Source of the DNA: Spirochaetae bacterium HGW-Spirochaetae-5
Lineage (GTDB): Bacteria; Spirochaetota; UBA4802; UBA5550
DNA: 44,647 nucleotides
Direction of reading: 5' to 3'
Assembly (NCBI GenBank): GCA_002839285.1
Contig: PGXT01000041.1
Coordinates: forward strand, 1-44,647
In this document: positions 7,861 through 16,393 of the stretch, piece after piece
How the letters are laid out: each line of letters begins with the position of its first letter
Position numbering within the stretch: the stretch's first letter is position 1
Notes under the pieces: model-generated
The model's database searches: none
What the model was told of the DNA's origin: nothing
Seen by the model: only the letters and a program-made list of their open reading frames with translations
Made by a program: the position numbers and the translations under genes

Positions 7861-9237
7861 CTAAGCTATCTTACTTGAACGTCTCCAGATTCTGTTTGTC
7901 TGGGCAAATCTGATCAGGTCCTCTCTGAAAGCGGGATGGGCAATTTCAATAAGCCTCTCTGCCCTTGACCATGTTGACGCGCCCTTCATATTGGCACAGC
8001 CGAACTCGGTAACTATCATGTGTACTGTCTGTCTGGGAACAGTAACTGTAGTACCAAGGGGCATAATCGGAAGTATATTTGAAACAAGCTCGCCGTTTTT
8101 ATCTTCATAAGATGAGGGGAGACATATAAGACTTTTACCCCCCTTTGACCAGTATGCACCCTGAACAAAATCGAGCATGCCGCCATTCCCTGAAATCTGA
8201 CGAAAGTCGCTGTTTTCAGCGCTGATCTGTGAATATATATCAACCTTAAGAGCCTGATTTATAGATATAAGCTTATCTATCTTGGCTAGATTTATCGGAT
8301 GATTCGAATAACTCACATTATAAGAAGCAAGGGCATCATTATTATTTACAAAGTCATATAGCCTGCTGCTCCCTAATGCAAAAGTATAAACGATTTTACC
8401 CTTATCAAAAGTCTTCTTCATGCCGGTCATACGTCCCGATTCAAACATATCCACATAGGCATCGGACAACATTTCGGTGTGTCCGCCGAGATCTTTCAGA
8501 TCGGTCTGTGAAATAAGTTTACCAAGGGCATTGGGCATGCCGCCGATTCCAAGCTGAACGCAGCATCCATCCTCAATGTGCTCCAGAACATGCTTTGCAA
8601 TCTCCCTGTCTATATCCGAAGGTTCTTTCAGTGGGGATTCGCCCAGAGGTGTATCCTCTCTGATAATATAATCAACCTGTGAAATATGAATTTTCTCTTT
8701 AGCACCACCGAGAGCATTTGGCATGTTGCCGTTCTCTTCAATTATGAGAACTTTAGCATTTATTGCCTGCTCGTAGGTACAGGAATTGCTCAAACCGAAA
8801 TTAAAAAATCCCTCACTATCCATGGGAGCCGTTCTTAACGCCATTACATCTCTAAGCTGCACACCAAGCTTACCGCTTGCGGAATCATGGGGACAGCTGT
8901 ACATTTCACTTTCACCAAGAACGGGTGGTGCATAATAGATATTCTGCGCACCCTTACTCTGCATTATTCTTGTTAAGGGTGAAAAATGAACATCGTGATA
9001 AGTGAAGGCTTCCCCCAGCGGATCCTTTAGAACCACTTCCGGTACAGGGAGAAGTGTTACACATGATTGAATTACAACATCCTTCAGTTCGGCTTTTCTT
9101 GCCGCCAGCGCTCTGTCAAAGGCCACAGGCTTGCCGTTAAAGAAACCGTAGTCAATGAAGTCCCCCGTCTTCACATGTTTTGCAGCCTCCTCCGGCGTGC
9201 AGAATTTTTCCTGATACATTGTTTTGTTATTAGCCAT
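7861..9237 (-). CDS. Acetyl-CoA hydrolase/transferase family protein (butyrate or 4-hydroxybutyrate CoA-transferase type)
   Basis: At 458 aa it has the normal length of family I CoA-transferases of the Cat1/Cat2 type. GIGGMPNALG (about 230-239) is the conserved glycine-rich loop, and HTEMLSD places the catalytic glutamate at E255, which forms the CoA-thioester intermediate. The C-terminal ASTWSRAERLIEIAHPAF is also typical. The enzyme moves CoA between acyl groups, for instance acetate and butyrate or 4-hydroxybutyrate, in fermentation; the exact substrate cannot be read from sequence. AGGAGG lies nine bases before the ATG. It has its own promoter and terminator, so it is monocistronic. Confidence 0.88.
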   Translation of the reverse strand: MANNKTMYQEKFCTPEEAAKHVKTGDFIDYGFFNGKPVAFDRALAARKAELKDVVIQSCVTLLPVPEVVLKDPLGEAFTYHDVHFSPLTRIMQSKGAQNIYYAPPVLGESEMYSCPHDSASGKLGVQLRDVMALRTAPMDSEGFFNFGLSNSCTYEQAINAKVLIIEENGNMPNALGGAKEKIHISQVDYIIREDTPLGESPLKEPSDIDREIAKHVLEHIEDGCCVQLGIGGMPNALGKLISQTDLKDLGGHTEMLSDAYVDMFESGRMTGMKKTFDKGKIVYTFALGSSRLYDFVNNNDALASYNVSYSNHPINLAKIDKLISINQALKVDIYSQISAENSDFRQISGNGGMLDFVQGAYWSKGGKSLICLPSSYEDKNGELVSNILPIMPLGTTVTVPRQTVHMIVTEFGCANMKGASTWSRAERLIEIAHPAFREDLIRFAQTNRIWRRSSKIA

Positions 9238-9305
9238 AATTTTGTTCCTCCTGGTTTGACTATTAAATTTTATATATTTGTATTAATAGTTCTATGTATA
9301 TTTTT

Positions 9306-9334
9306 ATTAGACTTTAAAAGAACTGACATGTCAA
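9306..9334 (-). promoter_or_regulatory. Promoter of the CoA-transferase with overlapping palindrome
   Basis: On the minus strand TTGACA (9334-9329), a 17-base spacer and TCTAAT (9311-9306) make a strong sigma-70-like promoter. A perfect palindrome TGACATGTCA (9324-9333) overlaps the -35 box, so a dimeric regulator could bind there. The leader to the start codon is about 60 bases. Confidence 0.65.
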
Positions 9335-9517
9335 TTCAGTTTTAACGAAAACTTAAAAAAAATCCATACAGCCGGTTCTTTAACTCTAAATCCCATACTT
9401 TATTTTTTAAATCATTGCTATAAAATACACTTTGTATTATATTCTTAACTATTAATTATCCATGAATATTTATAACTGCGTAAAATGGTAATCTTAAATC
9501 CAGACCGGTTCCCTGGC

Positions 9518-9650
9518 GGTAGCAAATTGTTTTCGGGGGTGCGTATGCTCCGCATACGCCTGAAATGGGGGATTACGGGGGCGCTGCCCCCGTAATCCCC
9601 CATTTCAGGCACAGCGCGAAGCGCTGTGCCCCCAAAAATAAACCGCTACC
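9518..9650 (-). repeat. Cloverleaf palindromic repeat, copy 2 (inverted)
   Basis: Same element as at 4044 and 14255 but in reverse orientation: the GTATGC-TCC-GCATAC hairpin comes first, then the long palindrome with arms beginning CCTGAAATGGGGGATTACGG, then CACAGCGC-GAA-GCGCTGTG. The outer ends are GGTAGC...GCTACC, an inverted repeat that closes the whole structure as an outer stem. This is the best preserved copy and defines the element ends. Confidence 0.9.
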
Positions 9651-9711
9651 TTTCCCGGCGCGGATAATAAAAAAAAACTGATTTATAATACTAATTAACC
9701 GGAGAGTATTT

Positions 9712-11125
9712 ATGAAGAGTATAAGAACAAAAATAATTCTGCTGATGGCAGGAGGTAGTCTTTTATCCATAATGCTTCTTGTCATAGCCGTTACAGCCTC
9801 GGTCTATAAATTCAGTAATCTTATACTCGAAGAAAACCGAAAACAGATACTTGAAAGTTTCGATAAGAATATTATGAATCAGGTACAGAATATACACACC
9901 CTCCTTGATTCTGTAAACAGATACCAGAAAGAACAGAAACTTACAGATAATGAAGGTAAAGCAATAGCAAAAGAACTTATAAGAACAATACGTTATAACG
10001 AATCGGGATACTTCTGGCTTGATACTTATGAAGGTGTAAATGTCCTACTCCCCCCTAATCCTAAGGTGGAAGGTAAATCGAGAATAAACGATAAAGACGC
10101 TAAAGGTAAAGATTTTATAAGGGAGCTGGTTGAAAACGGGAAGAAAACAGGCGGAGGTTTTTCTGATTACTGGTTCCCTAAACCCGGACAGACGAATCCG
10201 GATCCGAAAAGAGGCTACACTCTTGCTTATGCTCCTTACGGATGGATAATCGGTACAGGTAATTATATAGACGACATCGACAAAGTAATATTAGAAAAAA
10301 GAGCAAAATATAATCAATACATAAACTATATAGTTATCATTATGCTCTCAGCAGCGTTAATCGTAGGCATTATTCTGATAGCAGTTTCAATCAGATTCGC
10401 CGATTCAATATCAAAACCGATTAAGGATACATCACAACTCGCTGAACGGTTATCAGATTGCGACCTGACCTGCAGAATGGATGCCAGATATTCAGAGAGA
10501 GATGATGAAATCGGTGTACTTGCTAAAAGTATTAATTCTGCCACGGAAAATCTCGGTAAAACTCTTTCAGCTGTTCAATCATCGATGAAATTTCTCCATG
10601 AATCAATTGATCAGATAAACAGAGGTAATCAGGAACTGGCTCAGTAAAAAAATCGGCGATATTACCTCTGTTATCAACTCAATCGCATTCCAGACAAATC
10701 TCCTTGCTCTCAACGCTGCTGTTGAAGCTGCCCGGGCAGGTGAACAGGGGCGAGGATTTGCCGTTGTCGCTGCAGAGGTAAGAAATCTTGCACAAAGATC
10801 GGCATCAGCTGCAAAGGAAATTACAACACTGATTAATGAATCGATCTCTAAAATAGAAATCGGAACAACTCAGGCGAACAGCAGCGGTGAAGCAATTAAA
10901 GAGATTGTTGAATCGGTACGTAATGTTTCCAATCTGATGAGAGAGATAACAGCTTCAACATATGAACAGAAAACAGGGATCGATCAGGTTAACATGGCAA
11001 TCAATGAGCTTAACATGATGACTCAGCAGAATGCGGCTCTTGTTGAGGAGACAGCCTCCGCCAGTGAAAATATATCCGACAGGGCGAAGGAACTGGCAGA
11101 GATGACAGAGATTTTTAAAACATGA
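9712..11125 (+). pseudogene. Methyl-accepting chemotaxis protein broken by internal deletion
   Basis: The 5' part (9712-10647) encodes a membrane helix (about 7-32), an sCache_2 ligand domain with the SGYFWLDTYEGVNVLLPP motif, a second membrane helix (about 204-225) and a HAMP region, ending NQELAQ-stop. In another frame, from about 10648 to 11125, the highly conserved signalling tip follows ([36 protein letters not shown]). Between NQELAQ and [12 protein letters not shown], where intact receptors have roughly 70-80 residues of methylation helix, nothing is left. The join CAGTAAAAAAATC looks like a deletion between two CAG repeats that also shifted the frame. A good ribosome site (GGAGAG) remains. 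The ligand is unknown. Confidence 0.88.
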
Positions 11126-11145
11126 TAAATTTACAGCGTAAATTC

Positions 11146-12207
11146 TTATACCAGAACTATTCTCTTTTTTGCTTCCATTTTTACTTCACCGATAATGGCG
11201 GCAGCAGCTATTCCGGACTGCAGCATCTCCTGAACCATCTCCAGGGCTTCACCATGAGGGAGAGATATCAGGAGCCCTCCGGATGTCTGCGGGTCAAAAA
11301 TTACATCAGCAACTTCACGCGAAACATTATCTGAAATGACGTATCGGTCACCGACGTATTTCTTATTCCGGTAAAGCCCTCCGGGAATCAGCCCCATGGC
11401 GGCATTCTCCAGAGTACCGGCGAGCAATGGTAAACCGGCGGAGTTGAGTATCACAGAAAAATCATTCCCCTCCTGCATCTCGAGAATATGACCGGCCAGA
11501 CCGAAACCTGTCACATCGGTACAGGCATTAACATTATATTTAAACATTATTTCAGCTGCATATTTATTCAAAGTACCCATTGATTTAACGAACTCGCCGG
11601 AAATCGAAGGATCGGCAAGATCGGCCTTTATTGCTGTTGCAATAATCCCTGTGCCCAGTGCTTTTGTAATAACAAGGGAGTCTCCGGCTTTTATTGTATT
11701 ATTGCGGTATATTTTATCAGGATGAACCCTTCCTGTTACAGAGAGCCCGTATTTAAGTTCAGGATCATCAATACTATGACCACCGAGAAGCTGAACACCG
11801 GCCTCTTTCATTACGGCAAGCCCGCCTTCGAGTATCTTCCCGAGCATATCAAGAGAAAACTTCTTCGTCGGAAACGCGACAATATTCATCGCGGTAAGAG
11901 GGACTCCCCCCATTGCGTAGACATCTGAAAGTGAATTGCACGCAGCTATCCTGCCGAACTCAAAGGGATCGTCACACACGGGAGTAATAAAATCGAGAGT
12001 CTGAACCAGAGCAAGATCATCACTAATTCTGTACACTCCAGCATCATCCTTCTCGCTGCTCCCTACCAGGACATTTTCATCAAAAGGGATTGTTAATCCG
12101 CTCATGACACTGTATAGATCCTCCGGACCTATCTTTGCAGCTCAGCCGGCTCCGGTTACGGATTCCGTCAGCCTCATCACATTGAGCGGCTTACAGGTTT
12201 CACTCAT
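11146..12207 (-). CDS. selD: Selenide, water dikinase SelD, itself a selenoprotein
   Basis: SelD makes selenophosphate from selenide and ATP, the selenium donor for selenocysteine. The true start is ATG 12207: the frame reads MSETCKPLNVMRLTESVTGA then G, UGA, AAKIGPEDLY, with UGA at codon 22 (bases 12142-12144). SelD has a catalytic Cys or Sec exactly here, three residues before the essential Lys (K25), so UGA is read as Sec. The rest, about 330 residues, is a complete SelD with DDAGVYRI, GGHSIDDPELKYG and DVTGFGLAGH. Total 353 aa. It lies two bases after the LysR stop codon, so the two genes form one transcript. Translation starting only at 12105 would miss the active site. Confidence 0.95.
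12114..12132 (-). promoter_or_regulatory. Bacterial SECIS-like hairpin downstream of the selD UGA
   Basis: Nine bases after the UGA, ATAGGTCC and GGATCTAT pair over eight base pairs (one G-U) around a GGA loop. In bacteria the SECIS element sits just downstream of the UGA inside the coding region, with a loop about 16-37 bases away that binds SelB. Position and shape fit. Pairing was worked out by eye. Confidence 0.65.
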
Positions 12208-12209
12208 CA

Positions 12210-13115
12210 CTACACCTTCTTATAGTTTTCGAGAATATATGATACAAGTCTCCCTGCAGGTTCATGCAGAGATTTAACATTAGATGTTACCAGAAAAAAG
12301 TCTCTCTTGATATCCAGTCCTTTAATATCAAGAATCCGCAATTTACCCGACTTAACATCATCTTCTATAGCGAGCTTTGAAATAAAAGCAAGCCCCAGCC
12401 CTCTGATTACACCCTCTTTAATACCTTCGGGAGATGAACATTCCATTACGATGTTAAGTTCCGATGGTATAATATCAAGCTGATTGAGATATATTTCTGC
12501 TGCATTTTTTGTTCCCGATCCGCTCTCCCTCAGAATAAGAGGGATAGTTCTTAAATCTGTTACTTTAACCGACCCGGTATAATCTCTACCCGCAACGAGT
12601 ACAATACGGTCTTCAAAAATTTTCGTATATGTTAAAGAGGGATGACGGATCTCTCTTCCGACAATAGCAATATCTGCTTCCCCCTGCTTTATCTTTTCAA
12701 CAGCTTCCCGGCTGTTGCCTATTTCAAGTTTAAAGTAAACTCCATCCTTTTCATTCTTTTTAAAACCGGAAAGAATTTCAGGGAGAATATATCCGCCCGG
12801 AATTGAACTCGATATTATATTAATAACACCGCCGAAAGTACCGGTCTGAATATCAGATTTCAGACCATCAATATCCTTCATTATTTTATTACAGAATTTT
12901 ACAAATATACGCCCTTCATCTGTCAGAGAAAAATCCTGGCTGTTCCGGTTTATAAGTTTAACGCCAAGCATCTTCTCCACCTGCCCTATCTGATGGCTGA
13001 TGGAAGCCTGACTTATCTTAAGATTTCTTGAAGCATTGGTAAAACTCTTTTCATTTACCACTTCAAGAAAAGAACGGATCTGTTTAATATCAATATTAAA
13101 ATCTTTTAGTCCCAT
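12210..13115 (-). CDS. LysR-family regulator next to selD
   Basis: The 301 aa product has the standard LysR layout: an N-terminal winged helix (about 8-65, with FLEVVNEKSFTNASRNLKIS) and a periplasmic-binding-protein-like effector domain (about 95-295). It precedes selD by two bases in the same direction, and LysR regulators next to selD are known in other selenium-using anaerobes, so a role in selenium metabolism is likely but inferred. No ligand can be read. The start at 13115 follows GGGGCAGGC, an acceptable ribosome site. It may also regulate the ferredoxin-nitroreductase upstream. Confidence 0.85.
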   Translation of the reverse strand: MGLKDFNIDIKQIRSFLEVVNEKSFTNASRNLKISQASISHQIGQVEKMLGVKLINRNSQDFSLTDEGRIFVKFCNKIMKDIDGLKSDIQTGTFGGVINIISSSIPGGYILPEILSGFKKNEKDGVYFKLEIGNSREAVEKIKQGEADIAIVGREIRHPSLTYTKIFEDRIVLVAGRDYTGSVKVTDLRTIPLILRESGSGTKNAAEIYLNQLDIIPSELNIVMECSSPEGIKEGVIRGLGLAFISKLAIEDDVKSGKLRILDIKGLDIKRDFFLVTSNVKSLHEPAGRLVSYILENYKKV

Positions 13116-13135
13116 GCCTGCCCCATATTAGATTG

Positions 13136-14026
13136 TTAAATAAATTCAACCGAGTATTTTTTTCTAAGCGAATGTTTGCGGAATTTCACATCTGGTTTTC
13201 CAATTGCTATAACCGAATGCACTCTGTTTTTTTCATAAATATCAAGTTCATTTTTCATAACAGAACTCCGGTTTAATGCTTCCACTGCAAATCCGATAAG
13301 GCAGGTTCCAAGATTCATATAATGTGCCAGCATACATATATTATAAGAAGCATAAGCGGCATCTTCTACAGGAGTACTTCCGTCAAGAGGTCCATGAACA
13401 ATGATGACACATGGCGCACCATGAAACAGTCTGTCAATTCCGGCTTCAGACTCTTTGATTGCCCGTTCTACAGTTTCATAGTGATCATTATAATAATTAA
13501 TCAGAGCTTTCCCCATAAAAAGAAATGACAGATATCTTATAAATCTATTCCCTGCAAGTTTGTTCAGTCTGATAAAAAAATCTTTAATTCTTACCGCAAA
13601 CTCCCAGACCTTCTCCCGTCCGTTTATTACGGTAAACTCCCAATCCTGGCAGTTGCTCCCTGAAGGCGCTGTAACGGCGAATTCGATAAGGTCTCTCAGT
13701 GTGTCGTTGTTTATCTCTTCATTTTTATATTTCCGGACACTTCGCCTTGATCTGAAAGCATTAACAAGGAGTTCCGGAGATATATTCGAGGAACCGACAA
13801 CAAGTTCTTTATATTTAAAAGTTTCAAATTTAATACTTTCAAGCTCCTGATTAAAAGTGACCGCATCAAAATCACAGACAGCATAACAGTGTGAACAGAG
13901 CATGCAGTCATTTTCATTCAATTCCGCTTTACGGTCTTTCAGATAAAGGACATCTTTTGGACAGACTTCAACACATTTTCCGCATCCTGTGCATTTCTTT
14001 TTATTGATTACCGGTACTCTATTCAT
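13136..14026 (-). CDS. Ferredoxin-nitroreductase fusion
   Basis: The first 55 residues bind two [4Fe-4S] clusters: Cys 12, 15, 18, 22 and Cys 41, 44, 47, 51 in two CxxCxxCxxxC patterns. The rest, from about residue 85, is a nitroreductase fold that binds FMN, with FRSRRSVRKYKNEEI and APSGSNCQDWEF. Such fusions reduce nitro or quinone-like substrates with electrons from ferredoxin in anaerobes. I chose ATG 14026, which follows GAGGA by eight bases; a longer reading frame to 14194 exists but its extra residues do not resemble the family. It lies 20 bases upstream of the LysR gene on the same strand. Confidence 0.88.
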   Translation of the reverse strand: MNRVPVINKKKCTGCGKCVEVCPKDVLYLKDRKAELNENDCMLCSHCYAVCDFDAVTFNQELESIKFETFKYKELVVGSSNISPELLVNAFRSRRSVRKYKNEEINNDTLRDLIEFAVTAPSGSNCQDWEFTVINGREKVWEFAVRIKDFFIRLNKLAGNRFIRYLSFLFMGKALINYYNDHYETVERAIKESEAGIDRLFHGAPCVIIVHGPLDGSTPVEDAAYASYNICMLAHYMNLGTCLIGFAVEALNRSSVMKNELDIYEKNRVHSVIAIGKPDVKFRKHSLRKKYSVEFI

Positions 14027-14254
14027 TGAATCGATCCTCAGTGTTTCATATTTTAAAACATTAATAACTTCACAAATTTTTTGTAATAAATAAAGATTTA
14101 TTATCCCCTTCTCTGAAGACCGGCAGGATAAACAACCTTCAATTATTTGACTAAAACATATATTATTACGGAATCTGCATATATTTAAATTCAAATATCA
14201 GCACTTGCCATCTAAAATCAAGCATAATAAAAACTTCAGGATAATTCAAAATAA

Positions 14255-14383
14255 GATAGCATTTTTTTTGGGGGCACAGCGCTTCGCGCTGCGCCTGAAG
14301 TGGGGGATTACGGGGGCACCGCCCCCGTAATCCCCCACTTCAGCGTATGCGGAGCATACCCACCCCCGAAATAATTTGCTACC
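14255..14383 (+). repeat. Cloverleaf palindromic repeat, copy 3
   Basis: In the same orientation as copy 1: GCGCTTCGCGC hairpin, then a perfect palindrome with 23-base arms from CTGAAGTGGGGGATTACGGG to its complement around ACC, then GTATGC-GGA-GCATAC. The ends GATAGC...GCTACC correspond to the outer stem of copy 2. It lies between the nitroreductase gene and the tRNA operon. The remaining bases from 14027 to 14254 and 14384 to 14480 show no gene. Confidence 0.9.
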
Positions 14384-14480
14384 CAAAATAATAAACGATA
14401 GCATGTGATTTTCGATTATACAGGAATTCGAAAAAAATTTTACATTATCTCAAAAAATGTAAATTCAATTAGAAATAATA

Positions 14481-14508
14481 TTGACACAATTCTGGCATCG
14501 GATAGTTT
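14481..14508 (+). promoter_or_regulatory. Promoter of the tRNA operon
   Basis: TTGACA (14481-14486), a 16-base spacer and TAGTTT (14503-14508) form a likely promoter 16 bases before tRNA-Pro. All three tRNAs are close together on this strand, so it probably drives them all. Confidence 0.55.
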
Positions 14509-14524
14509 GACAATCGTTCCAGTG

Positions 14525-14598
14525 CGGGGCGTGGCTCAGTCCGGTAGAGCGCGTGGTTTGGGACCATGAGATCGGAGGTTCGAATCCTCTCGCCCCGA
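14525..14598 (+). tRNA. tRNA-Pro (UGG)
   Basis: Canonical cloverleaf of 74 nt: acceptor CGGGGCG with CGCCCCG, D arm GCTC/GAGC, anticodon loop TTTGGGA with anticodon TGG, T arm GGAGG-TTCGAAT-CCTCT (one wobble pair). No CCA is encoded. Confidence 0.97.
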
Positions 14599-14640
14599 AT
14601 TGTAATTCAATTACAGTAACTGTTTCATCAACTATCAGAT

Positions 14641-14714
<74 letters not shown>

Positions 14715-14732
14715 CATGAAAATCTTTCACAT

Positions 14733-14805
14733 GGTGACCGTAGTTCAATGGTAGAGCCCTGGTTTGTGGTACCAGTCGTTGCGGGTTCGAGCCCCGTCGG
14801 TCACC
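14733..14805 (+). tRNA. tRNA-His (GUG), prophage integration locus
   Basis: The acceptor GTGACCG pairs with CGGTCAC; the extra G at 14733 opposite C 14805 is the histidine-specific G-1. The anticodon loop TTTGTGG gives GTG. The last bases overlap the stop codon of the phage integrase, which runs the other way, so the left prophage boundary lies at or very near the tRNA 3' end. Confidence 0.96.
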
Positions 14806-16375
14806 CATCATGTAACATGTCCGAACTCGCAGGAAACCCCTGCGAGTTCGCTATTTGGAGCACCCTTTCATCCAGGATAAAAGAATACGGCATTTTCCAG
14901 TCAATAACAACCTGATCATCCCAGACGTGCACAGTCTCTGCTAAAAGCCTGAGCAGGCGCCCTTTTTCAGCATAATCAGCCATACTGTAGAGCTCAAAGA
15001 CGTTTCGCACCTGACCAATAACCCTGCTTACTTCCAGTGTAAAATCAGTCCTGTTTATACGCATCTGCTGATGCTGATTCTCAATCCTCGTCAGAACCTT
15101 CTTATTCTCATCCATACGCATCCGGACAGCCTTTTCATCTACACCATCAATGAGGAGCTGGAGGAGCTTCTGCTGCTCCTTTTCAAGCCTTACAATCTCT
15201 TTCTTGACACCTTCCTGCTCTTTGGCCTGTCCTCTCTCATTAATGTCCACAGACTCCCGGAAAAGCTCTTTCAGGTGCTCCTCAAAGCTCCCTGAGAAGC
15301 GGATAAAACGCATCTTGTCATCTATGAGTTTAAATACATCCTCCTCTTTATAAGCCATGTACTGAGGCCTTCTGATAGAGTAATAAACGTATTTTTCTTT
15401 TTTAAGCTCTCCAGTAAACATGCTGCCGGAATCTCCGGATCTGAGTAACCCCTTAAGGATAAAATCATTATTCCGGATCTTTGCACCTTTATATTTCAGC
15501 TTCATCCGTGATGTTCTGCGGTTATATTGCTCATCGGTAATATAAGCCTCATGAGTCCCGTGATAGATATTCCCCTCATACTCAAACCGCCCGGTGTAAA
15601 ACACATTAGCCAGGAGCCTTAAAATAGTAGTACGGTTCCAGGCATTCCCCCTCTGAGTTTTAAAAGCCTGATTATTCAGCCATTCACAGATCCCCAGCGC
15701 GGTGTAATCCTGATTATCGTATAAATCGAAAATCTGAAGAATCAATTCCGCATCTTTATTTTTGATATATTTCCGCTGCGAAGTATCATAGTCATATCCG
15801 GGAGGAGGAGTTCCTCCGGGAGCTATCCCGTGTTTAACCTTCCAGATAGCCGTCTGTTTGCTGTCGTGACTCACCTTGTCGCTATGCCCTTCAGCAACGG
15901 CAAGTTTTATATTCATTACAAATTTTTCAGAGTGATGGCTCTTTTTGTGGATCACGGATCCTTCCTGATAAAAATGAATGTGGAAGTTATGCTCATCGAT
16001 GAGGGATTTAAGACGTGACCAGTCGTTAAAATTACGGGACATCCGGTCCGTACACATGAATACTATATCCTTGACGCCTGTCTCCAGTGCCAGGTCAAGC
16101 ATCATGTTAAAGATCTTCCTGCCGGTTTTATAAGCGGATTCTGCAGTGGTAAAGAAGTGTGCAATGTGCAGATCGGTATCAGCTGCATACTTGACGCCCT
16201 TCTCCTCCTGCTGCTGGAGAGATGTGCCCAGAACTTCCTGCTGCTTTGTAGACACGCGGTCATAAATGAATACAGGTTTCTTCCCTGTTTCATGCGCGGT
16301 TTTAATCTGCCGGACTATTTCAGCCCGGAGTTCAGTGCGGTTAAAAGTTTCCATGCAAGCAATACTACAGAGCAT
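14801..16375 (-). CDS. Large serine recombinase (phage integrase)
   Basis: The catalytic domain starts with VFIYDRVSTKQQ, where S42 is the nucleophile; LDLALETGVKDIVFMCTDRM belongs to the same fold. A recombinase domain (about 190-290, GICEWLNNQAF) and a zinc-ribbon-like segment follow, then a coiled-coil region (about 375-440, VKKEIVRLEKEQQKLLQLL) as in large serine integrases. At 524 aa it is full length. It cuts attP and attB with a two-base crossover and rejoins them without host ligase. Its final codons run into tRNA-His. No excisionase (recombination directionality factor) is recognisable nearby. Confidence 0.93.
   Translation of the reverse strand: MLCSIACMETFNRTELRAEIVRQIKTAHETGKKPVFIYDRVSTKQQEVLGTSLQQQEEKGVKYAADTDLHIAHFFTTAESAYKTGRKIFNMMLDLALETGVKDIVFMCTDRMSRNFNDWSRLKSLIDEHNFHIHFYQEGSVIHKKSHHSEKFVMNIKLAVAEGHSDKVSHDSKQTAIWKVKHGIAPGGTPPPGYDYDTSQRKYIKNKDAELILQIFDLYDNQDYTALGICEWLNNQAFKTQRGNAWNRTTILRLLANVFYTGRFEYEGNIYHGTHEAYITDEQYNRRTSRMKLKYKGAKIRNNDFILKGLLRSGDSGSMFTGELKKEKYVYYSIRRPQYMAYKEEDVFKLIDDKMRFIRFSGSFEEHLKELFRESVDINERGQAKEQEGVKKEIVRLEKEQQKLLQLLIDGVDEKAVRMRMDENKKVLTRIENQHQQMRINRTDFTLEVSRVIGQVRNVFELYSMADYAEKGRLLRLLAETVHVWDDQVVIDWKMPYSFILDERVLQIANSQGFPASSDMLHDG
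14822..14850. repeat. Perfect hairpin in the integrase 3' end, candidate attL arm
   Basis: CGAACTCGCAGG pairs with CCTGCGAGTTCG over 12 bp around AAACC. It lies inside the last codons of the integrase gene, 17 bases from the tRNA end. No T run follows on the minus strand, so it is a weak terminator candidate; a symmetric integrase binding site is an alternative. Confidence 0.6.
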
Positions 16376-16393
16376 TAATTACATGTCAAGCAA

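Noticed and set aside
14027-14194. N-terminal 56-residue extension of the nitroreductase
   Set aside because: The residues do not fit the family, and ATG 14026 has a good ribosome site; the extension is Cys- and Ile-rich random-looking sequence.
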